A DNA stretch of 64,000 bases, from contig NC_062219.1 in the NCBI RefSeq assembly GCF_902686445.1, positions 142,706,057 through 142,770,056 on the forward strand, written 5' to 3'. Origin of the DNA: Sciurus carolinensis (taxonomy: Eukaryota; Chordata; Mammalia; Rodentia; Sciuridae). The translations under genes were made by a program, and so were the position numbers. Shown here one piece after another: positions 56,410-64,000 of this stretch (the stretch's first letter is position 1; every line of letters starts with the position of its first letter). The notes below the pieces were generated by a model. The model had not been told where the DNA came from. It did no database searches and saw only the letters and a program-made list of their open reading frames with translations.

Positions 56410-56799
56410 TATTCCTGGTGTATACAAAAATGAATAAGGCTATAAGTGAGGCACTTTATGTTTAGAACAATTAATCAATTTACACATGTGGTTCATTTTG
56501 TTCACACTACTGGAAAGTCAGAGCTACAACTTTTAAACTGAAGTCTTAAGGTTCTAAGAGGGAAAGGAGCCACCCGTCCTTACAATGACTTTGATTTATT
56601 GCTAGAATCTGATGTGATCAATACCAGGGATTTCCCTAACGGGTGTTCTGATTGGTTGCTATGGTCAAGTATAGCTAATGGCCGGAAAATCACAAAGTTG
56701 GATTAGAATCCCTGCTACCTACCAGTGACTGATGACTTGGCCAGGAATGAAAATATAAATAAGAGCCATGACGAATACATCAAGAGCAACAGCAGCAAT
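56410..56799. other. unique-looking sequence, no gene seen
   Basis: No supported feature. Confidence 0.4.
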
Positions 56800-56925
56800 G
56801 GCTAATTCCTGTGCTGGGCTTTATTTACATCATACCTTTTAATTTTCAAAACATGATGGTAAGCATGATTATCCCCACTTTACAGGTTTACGTTAAGCTC
56901 CCTAAGGCCACACATCTAGTCTGTG
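56800..56925 (-). repeat. MIR SINE, antisense
   Basis: TGTGCTGGGCTTTATTTACA, ATGATTATCCCCACTTTACA and CCCTAAGGCCACACATCTAG follow the antisense MIR order. Similar words at 57040-57130 (TGATCCTCATGGTGAGTAGG, GTTACCATTTTCATTCTTTG) suggest a second fragment. Confidence 0.6.
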
Positions 56926-56932
56926 GTCAAAG

Positions 56933-56985
56933 GATGATGATTGATGACGATGATGGTGGTGGTGATGGTGATGATGGTAATCATG
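56933..56985. repeat. imperfect (GAT/GGT)n trinucleotide repeat
   Basis: GATGATGATTGATGACGATG followed by GGTGGTGGTGATGG units. The Asp/Gly-rich stretch in the frame above it is an artefact of this repeat. Confidence 0.85.
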
Positions 56986-57130
56986 ACATGTTGCCTGGCT
57001 TCGTGCTTTTCTGTTGACAGAGTAAAATCAAATAAATGATTGCATTTGATCCTCATGGTGAGTAGGTGATGTAGGTATCGCTGTTACCATTTTCATTCTT
57101 TGCGTGGGAAAACTTGGACTAAAGACTGCT

Positions 57131-57708
57131 TTAATACTAAGGCTTATTAAAATAATAAAATTTCTTCTTTATATCCATGACTGCTATGCCAAATTTTGGC
57201 TATGCAGCATAACACAAGGTCCTTAATTTCTATAAGCTCTGTTTCCCTGTACTGACTACTCAGAGTACAAGGAACTAACATGATGATCATCTTAAATTGT
57301 TTGATATTGTTAGGACTTAATAAATATGAGAGCTACTTTAGTGTTATTATTACTAGAGATTGAAGTTTCCTTACACTTTTCCATGGAACTTATTTCATAA
57401 GTCATTAAAAGAATTTCAATAAGATTAGTGGACCCTTGAAACCATAGTATAACTAAGGGCAATCTGGAGAAGATGAATTATTTTCTTGTGTCTTTTTTTA
57501 AAGAATATTTTTGGCTCAGTATGTTGACCAAATAAATACATAATGCTTCTTTTATGTATTTTCCGGTGCAAGACATTGGAGGTGAGCCCATGAGTCAAAT
57601 CTGGACCCCAGTTTCAAACAATTTGCAGTCCAATGGGGCAGCCATTTATGTGAATGATTTCAACAGTGAGATGATGTCCCTGCCTGCGGCAACAGTCCAG
57701 TGGATATT
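57131..57708. other. unique-looking sequence, possibly diverged L2
   Basis: No exon. TTGCAGTCCAATGGGGCAGC at 57625 faintly recalls an antisense L2 (CAGTCTAGTGGGGGAGAC). Confidence 0.35.
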
Positions 57709-58290
57709 TGTTACCGCCTGTAGCAACAATTGCACGGGTATTTATCGGAGGTGGACTGGAAACAAACTACTTCTACTATCTTTCTTTTTAGTGGGCTGCT
57801 TTCTTGCTTGTTTGCTTGTTCCCTAGCTTATAGAGGAAGTTTTAGAAAAAGAGAGAGAGGAAGAAAAGGCTTTGCTTAAGAGAGTCTTTGCTTATCGGAG
57901 AGGCTACACTTTCAGAGATACTACTTCTTAGTTCTGCTTATCCGATTATCTGGTTATCTGTTCTACTAGCTACTTATACACCGCCCAGCGATCTAGAGGT
58001 GTGGCTTATCCTCTCTGCTCTGCAATCTGTAACCTGCGTTCTGCCATCATTCATGGGTGCTGCTTATCCGATGCTTATCCGGTTATTCTCTCTACTAGCT
58101 GCTTATCCTCTTATCCCTGGTGCTTCCTATAGGTGTGTCTTATACACCTAAGGCAGCCAATCAGCTTAGATTAGCACAATTGAGGCACGCCCCTCGGTAC
58201 CAATCAAGAAAGAATGAGGAATATCTGTTGACCACTAGCACAAAGGAGACATTAACTAATTAGGCAAAAGTAGATCACGCAGTGGTAACA
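57709..58290 (-). mobile_element. LTR-like element rich in GATA motifs
   Basis: The segment begins TGTTACCGC and ends GTGGTAACA, giving inverted termini TGTTACC/GGTAACA. Read on the minus strand it has an ATTGG (CCAAT) box and, just after it, GTGTATAAGA as TATA-like box, followed by a purine-rich part. This suggests a minus-strand ERV LTR, perhaps class II. CTTATC (GATAAG on the minus strand) occurs seven times between 57891 and 58115. A block at 57936-57982 is repeated in diverged form at 58062-58109. No clear target duplication was seen; family unknown. Confidence 0.5.
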
Positions 58291-58379
58291 TTAATTATGC
58301 TCCACCTCTTAGCTCAATGCCAGCCGCCAGCTTAGGGTTACTCAAACATGTCTTCTGCAAGGTGACAGTATCTTGACCT

Positions 58380-58805
58380 CTCTGTTCCACTTCTAAGTAT
58401 TTCTTCAGGAGAAAAGAAAGCATCCATCTTCCAAAGGACTTGTATCATAGCCACTTCATTTATAATGACTCAAACTGAAATTAACTAAAATGTCTTCAAA
58501 AAAATAGATAAACAGTTTGGGATATACCCATGCATACCAAAAGCAAATAAAAATGATGATATATGGATGCAAAGATATGAATGAGCCTTAAAAATATCAT
58601 ACCTATGCCAAGGCAAAGGAGCCAGGCAGCTGATGTACATCTTACATAATATAATTTGAGTGAAATTCTATAACAGGCAGCATGAATCTATGGTGATAGA
58701 AATCCAAACAGAGGCTGCCTAGGTTGGTGTTAGAACTGGGAAGGGGCGTGAGGAAGCTTTCCGGAGTGATGAAAAGACTTAAATATTTTATGGCTCGACA
58801 GAAAG
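58380..58805 (+). mobile_element. old L1 3' end, sense
   Basis: TCTAAGTATTTCTTCAGGAG, ATAGCCACTTCATTTATAAT, GTTTGGGATATACCCATGCA, CATGAATCTATGGTGATAGA, GGGAAGGGGCGTGAGGAAGC and TTTCCGGAGTGATGAAAAGA follow the order of the L1 3' region. Diverged and noncoding. Confidence 0.75.
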
Positions 58806-60199
58806 AAATAAATGTTTTTTCCTAAGTATTTTGCATTTTATATTATTGTGAATGATACTTTTGAAAACTGTATTTTCCAAATGTTTCTGTTAAGATAGAA
58901 CAACACAATTGATTTTAGGTGTACCTTGTACCTTTTGATATTAATAAACCCATTAATCTAGTAGTTGGATTTCTAAAAAAATGTCTTTGGATTGTGCATA
59001 TGGTGCATCTCCTTCAGACTTCCATTGGTCTTAACTAGTCTCTTAGATTTCTCATCTCGAATTCACCTATTCAGCTTCGGTCATTTTTTTTTTTTAACCA
59101 TTTCCGGTTTATTGCAGATATTTTCCATGTACTCCTTAAACACAGTGATTCCATAACTTGCATCTGATTATTCCCAAACGTGAAGTAGAGTCTTACTGCT
59201 GTCATTTCCCTCTTATGTGACCTTTTTGTGAGCCAGCTGCCTTTCACTACACGCTTCTAGTAATCTAGAAGACTGAGTTTTGGTGATTCTCAGGACTTGG
59301 GAGAAGGTGCCCTTCCCCAGAAAGTTTGGCATATGCCCCTGATAGGCATTTAGGGCACTACCTCTCTGCAAATAGTCAATTTACATTAAAGTCCTGGCTT
59401 AAAGTTTCCTGAACAACCCCTGGATTTTGAATTCAGGCTATAAGTTCTCAGGGGACTCTGTGTGTGTGTGTGTGTTTCTCCCTCTGCTCAGTATTAAGAC
59501 ACCTCTATCTTGGGATTGTGGTTAGTTTTTACTTCCTGAAGTTTCATCACTTGAGGTTCTTGGTTAATGTAAAGGAGATCCAGCATCAACCTTCCAACGA
59601 ACGTGGTTGGACTCCGAGCTTTGACTTTCACTTCTCTTACTCAAAGAACTCTTCAAAACTCTAACACTATTCTGCTAGCACATTCCTTAAGGCAAAAGGC
59701 TTTTGATGTTTTTCTGGAGTCTCTTAAATTTTGGTTTGATAATTCCCTACTATCTTTGTCATTTCTTTGATGTTTTTAAGGAGATGAGAAATTATTTTAT
59801 CTATTAAAAATCTTATCTATTTAAAATCTATTTTTTAAATTGATTTTAGCAGGAGGGTTCGCCCAATTGACCTTATTCTTTATTATTGGAAATGGAGGAA
59901 ATTTGAAATATTTTTTGTAGTCTCATTTTCCCATCATTTCTAGGTATAAAAGTAATCCCCCAAATTGGTGCCCCACTATTTAAGAATTTTATAATCCTGA
60001 ATGTCAAGAAAGAGAAAATAAAAAAGAAAGAAAAGAGGTCACTAAGGAGACCACTAGCAATCCAACAAACATGGAAAAATATTTGAAATTCATATCAGAA
60101 AGCTCAGGCATAAACAAAAGGATGATTTTTCTTAATATAATAGAAGTCTACATTAGTATTGATTGACATGTACAGAGTTACCATAAAGGTTAACATTCT
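58806..60199. other. AT-rich unique-looking sequence
   Basis: A short (TG)n run is at 59459-59475. No exon or confident repeat. Confidence 0.4.
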
Positions 60200-60620
60200 A
60201 GAGCAGCAAACAGGTATTACGACCCTGTTTCTGGAGTCTGGGGGCAGTCCAGCTGGGTGGTTCTGGCTCAGAATACTGTGGGAAGTTATGGTAGAGATGT
60301 TGGAGGCTTGCCTGAGACGAAGCCGCTTCTGAGGCCATCTATTCAAGTGCTGGCAGGAGACTTCTGTTCCTCACTGACTGCTTTCTGGATGGTTCAGATG
60401 GTTCCTCTCCACGTGGTCTTCAGCATCAGTCTGCTCATGGTACGGCAGCTGGCTTCCCCTGGAGTGAGCAATCTGGAGGAAGTCACCAAGACAGGAGCTG
60501 AAGGTTTCCTTGGAAATTTGATACCATCATTTCCGCCATGTTTTATTGGGAGAACACATAACAGCAGGACCATGTGGGAGGTGGGGGTCACCTGGGGCCA
60601 TCTTGGAGATGACCTGCCCC
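60200..60620. repeat. possible old mammalian LTR-like repeat
   Basis: GAGCAGCAAACAGGTATTAC, CGGCAGCTGGCTTCCCCTGG, ACCATCATTTCCGCCATGTT, TTTATTGGGAGAACACATAA and GGGCCATCTTGGAGATGACC resemble a common mammalian repeat with GGCAGCTGGCTTCCC and CATCACTTCYGCCATATTCTATTGG blocks. Family not assigned. The 153-residue frame at 60257-60718 lies mostly in it. Confidence 0.45.
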
Positions 60621-60714
60621 AAGCTCCTACAGTTCAAAGGGAGGAAAATCCAAGCAGGAAAAATAGACAGTATAAAAAGTCTGTTTGTATGGAGAAAATG
60701 CATATAAATAAATA

Positions 60715-61415
60715 TTAAGGTATATCTTAAATGCAAAGTGATGTTCAACCTCATTCAAAATAAAAGTAGTGTCAGTCAAAACTGTATTGAGATCTAATTT
60801 CCACCCATGAGACTGGTAAAGGTAAAACACAAAGTTATAACTGGTTGTAATGCTAAGGATTTGGGAAAACAGAGCCTCATGTTTTGTCAGTAATGGTAGA
60901 TGCTGGTGAAACCTCTATGAAGAGTAATTTGGCAATAACTATCAAAAGTAAAAATATACATATCTTTTGATCCACTTGGAGGAATTTATTCGAAGTATTT
61001 TCTGGAACATGTGCAAAATGATGTCTGTATAAAGATACTTATTGTAGTGCCAATTTGTCATAGTGAAAGATTAGAAACCATCTCAGTTTCTATCAATAGG
61101 GGACTGATTATAGTAATATGCATATAATAGAATTTGACGTATTTCTTTAAAAAGAATACAGCTCTTTTTGCTGATTTAAAAATTTCAGCAACATGTACTA
61201 AAAGATGTAAAAACAAGATGCCAAATAGCACATTATCATTTGTGAAAAAAATATGTATATGCTTATAACTCAGTAGAGTATCTCTGGAAGCATGGCTAAG
61301 AGATTGAGACTTGGTCCTATTGAAGAGGGGATTTGGGTCGATAGGTTATATGGAGGTGAGAGAGAATTGCTTTTAATGCATTCCCTCTTGTACACTTTAA
61401 ATTTTGTAGTGTGTG
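60715..61415 (+). mobile_element. old L1 3' end, sense
   Basis: ATGTTCAACCTCATTCAAAA, GTAATTTGGCAATAACTATC, TTTTGATCCACTTGGAGGAA, CTATCAATAGGGGACTGATT, AGAATACAGCTCTTTTTGCT and AGTATCTCTGGAAGCATGGC follow the order of an old L1 ORF2 end and 3' UTR. Confidence 0.7.
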
Positions 61416-61429
61416 CATGTATTGACCAT

Positions 61430-61745
61430 TGTCTCAGTCTGTTTTCTGTTGCTATAACAGAACACCTGAAACAGGATATTTGTGAATAAAAGGAGTTTAT
61501 TTTGGCTCACAGTTTCAGAGGGCCAAGAGCATGGCACCAGCATCAACTTGGCTCTGGCAAGGGCCTTATGCTGTGTCACAACATGGCAGAGACCGAAGGG
61601 GAAGCAAGCAAGTGCAAAGAGGAGATATGCTTGCAAAAGAGTGGCAGGAGAGAAGCCATTCTCTAATAACAACTCCAGTCCCAAGAGACCTAACTCACTC
61701 CCAGAGACCTAGCAGCATACTTCTGATAAGAACCCTTATGCATTT
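61430..61745 (-). mobile_element. MLT1/MST-like LTR, antisense, partial
   Basis: TGTCTCAGTCTGTTTTCTGT, TGCTATAACAGAACACCTGA, GGAGTTTATTTTGGCTCACA, AGAGCATGGCACCAGCATCA and CCAAGAGACCTAACTCACTC follow the antisense MaLR LTR order. The right end is truncated or diverged. Confidence 0.75.
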
Positions 61746-62191
61746 GATAAAACAAATTTTATGGAAATAAACACATAAAGTTTTAAAAAGTCAAGGCTAT
61801 TCTTTTCTGCATTCTACCATAAACTTCTTTCAATTAGAGGTTATATTTTAAATTTTTTTTGTATGTCTTACAGTACTTAGTATGACTTGTTGTAGAATCC
61901 CATAAATATTTATTAGATAAGTGTCTGAAAATGAAATTTCTAAAACCATGTTTTTTTTCTTTTTAGAAGATGGATTGAATATTCATCTAAACGCAGAGTA
62001 TGAGCATCAAAGAGATTGAAAATACAATATCTCATCATCTCAAGGATGAGAGGGCACAAGGAGAAAAGAGGAAGCTCGTGCAGGAGAGGGACAGCGACAA
62101 ATTGCTAATTGGAACAAGAAATAGGAATTTCACAGAATAAGATAATTTGTTTCAATGTGCCTTAGTTTTCTAAGGGGAGGAGTCGATTTAG
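61746..62191. other. unique-looking sequence, no gene seen
   Basis: No supported feature. Confidence 0.4.
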
Positions 62192-62206
62192 CCACCAGAG
62201 GGCGCT
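62192..62206 (+). promoter_or_regulatory. candidate CTCF binding site (consensus match)
   Basis: CCACCAGAGGGCGCT fits the vertebrate CTCF core motif CCASYAGRKGGCRSY at all 15 positions. It lies in unique-looking sequence and in the same orientation as the candidate at 21012. Occupancy and insulator or loop-anchor activity are inferences. Confidence 0.65.
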
Positions 62207-62959
62207 CATCTTCACATTTAATAGTAGGCTTAGAGCCAAACATGAGATGAAGGAAAAAAAGCAGTCGAAGACCAGAAAGAAAAACCAAAATGATCTATAT
62301 AATGCATGTACTTCCCCTCCTCGCCAATTACACTATGCCACCAATGTGCGGATGTCAATGTGATAAGATGCCAAGGCATCTTATTACAGGATGAGGGGCT
62401 TGAACATCAGTAAATGTGCTTTAAATACTCCATCTCGGGTTGAGGAGGGCTTCCTGTCTTTTGTTGGCTGCAGTTTGAATTTTACCTCTCATGCTCTGTG
62501 ATGTACAGACTGCCTGGAAGGTATTCCATATGTTGGGTAGGAAGGGGGGAGCCGTGGTGAGCCACTTCCTGTAAGCCTGCTGAAGCTGCTATTTATTGAA
62601 ATTTTAGTGCTTTATGAAGACTGGAAGGTTCTGAAATCTAGGATAGCTGGAGTGTTTAGCATTTGCAGTTTTTACTGTCTTCCCTTGATTTTGTTCTACT
62701 TGAACTTTGGGGCAGGGGTAGATATCAAAACCTGACTTGGGGCCCTCTTGCTGACTTTTTGAATTGACACCACCGATAAGTGAGTTTTCCTTCTATGAGC
62801 ATCTTCTGACTCCTGGTGGCCACCACTGGCTCCTTTGGGCTCTGTGATTTTACCACTAAATCTATCAGGTGTGTGTATTATAACCTGTAAAACCCCTCAT
62901 TGCACCCAGAGAGCCTTTGTGTGAAGAGAGTAGAGAAGGAAATGAACGTTTATTGAGTG
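62207..62959. other. unique-looking sequence, no gene seen
   Basis: No exon or confident repeat. Confidence 0.4.
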
Positions 62960-63110
62960 TCGACGCCAGGTTAAATGTCCCAGGTCCATTATTATTATCA
63001 TCTATCCTCACAAAAAGCCTAACGCACAGCAGATATTACACTCCTGATTTGCATAAGAGGAAACCAAGCTCTGCAAGGTTGAGTGACTCACCCAAGAAGG
63101 AAAGTGCTGT
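62960..63110 (-). repeat. MIR SINE, antisense
   Basis: TTATTATCATCTATCCTCAC, CAGATATTACACTCCTGATT, TGCATAAGAGGAAACCAAGC and GCAAGGTTGAGTGACTCACC follow the antisense MIR order. Confidence 0.7.
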
Positions 63111-64000
63111 GGAAAGGCGACTCATTGAATTCAGAATCTAGGAAGCTCTCATTCTTTCACTCCAACATTTTAGTCGACTCCCGATGTCAGCTTGTACTTT
63201 GGGCTTTCTCTTCTCTCTGGAGACCACCTTCTCTTCGACCCATTTCGGGTTTTGTGATGGCAGCTGGTTGGTGGAGCTTGAAGGCGGTGTATTTGATGTC
63301 TCTGGGGAGTGTGGCGCGATGGTGGCCGCAATGCCACAGGACTGTTCCCCACATGTGGGAGGGAGGCGAGGGTGGTGCCCCTAACCCCGCCACCCGCCGT
63401 GTGCGAGGCAGTGCTGAAGCAGACCCTTGCAGGCTCTGTAGTGGCTGTCATGGTCCTGGGCAGCTGATACCCTGAGCTGGAGGGGGTCACAGCTGCTCGC
63501 TGTGAACGTAGGTATCATTGCAAACACTGAGTGTGTAATCAAGGGCCTCGCTGCTGGGAGAAAGGCACGGTGGCCCGTGGTCAAGAGGACACTTGCCTTT
63601 TACGACTTTCCCCGCACTCCTCCTACCTCCCACCTAAGTCGCCTGGCGAGCAGTGTTAGGTGGCGAGCGTGGGTTTGCTTATGAGCCGCCCTGCAGAGCA
63701 GCAGGCTTTAGCCGCTCCTTCAGGAAGCCACACTCAGGACTGTCGCCTGGAGAGCACCACTGGCCAAACCCAACCTGTCGCTATAGACCCAGCTCCCTGC
63801 AGCCCCGCCTCTGCGCAGAGCATCACAAAGCAAGTCCCCTTCCTGTCATGTGTGAAGGGGTCTCCAAAAACTGATTTCGAAGTAACACTCACAGGTTGGG
63901 GTTTTCTTTCTGAAACCCGCTCCACTGGATGGGTCCATCCAAGGGAGGACAGTCTGCTGCTGCTTTGAGAGGAGCTGTGGGGTTTGGGGAGACTCTTGAA
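63111..64000. other. GC- and CpG-enriched unique block at the window edge
   Basis: By eye about 30 CpG occur between 63180 and 63960, clearly more than elsewhere in the window though probably short of a strict CpG island. Overlapping short frames on both strands have no domain. It could lie near a gene that begins beyond the window. Confidence 0.4.

Noticed and set aside
57554..58151. Two membrane-protein-like frames (90 and 87 residues)
   Set aside because: They overlap the GATA-rich LTR-like element. Hydrophobicity comes from CTT/ATC-rich sequence, and there is no homology that I recognise.
60257..60718. 153-residue open frame
   Set aside because: It lies mostly in an old interspersed repeat and then enters unrelated AT-rich sequence. 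No domain or splice context.

Overview
This looks like nuclear DNA from a mammal, most likely a squirrel-family rodent (Sciuridae: ground squirrel, marmot or tree squirrel). The main reason is a recurring SINE that joins a 7SL/B1-like half to a tRNA-derived ID-like tail (for example 28555-28770, 36976-37239 and, antisense, 11324-11534). Lineage-specific L1 3' ends at 20431-20600 and 26812-27645, and MaLR-type LTRs, fit the same origin. Species and chromosome cannot be read from the window.

I found no convincing protein-coding exon, no intact gene and no functional RNA gene. The open reading frames are short, lack recognisable domains, and many fall inside repeats. The window is best read as intergenic DNA or a very large intron, made of old and young transposon copies separated by unique sequence.

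Layout: 1-10 kb is mostly unique sequence with two old DNA-transposon relics (1061-1313, 3595-3898), microsatellites and one SINE. 10-16 kb holds an antisense MaLR-type LTR, two SINE insertions, a 290-bp purine microsatellite, a sense MLT1-like LTR and an old antisense L1 broken by a SINE. 16-25 kb is mainly unique sequence with L2/MIR relics, a CTCF-like site at 21012 and an LTR containing a (TC)n tract. 25-34 kb has a MER2-like relic, a young L1 nested in an old L1, long antisense L2 relics, a truncated tRNA-Gln retropseudogene with target-site duplications, and a solo LTR with a perfect 5-bp duplication inside an L2. 34-38 kb is one old sense L1/HAL1-like element with an internal deletion and two SINE insertions. 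38-54 kb is AT-rich unique sequence with SINEs, L1 3' ends, hAT-like and other DNA-transposon relics and a pair of perfect hairpins at 48446-48513. 54-62 kb contains a solo LTR nested in a DNA transposon, a second LTR-like element packed with GATA-factor motifs, old L1 and MaLR-like relics, and a consensus CTCF-like site at 62192. The last kilobase is relatively GC- and CpG-rich.

No genes act together here. The functional candidates are regulatory: two CTCF-like sites in the same orientation about 41 kb apart, a CRE palindrome, a GATA-rich LTR and some unique AT-rich blocks that could be conserved noncoding elements. All repeat-family names rest on recalled consensus features, not on a database search.
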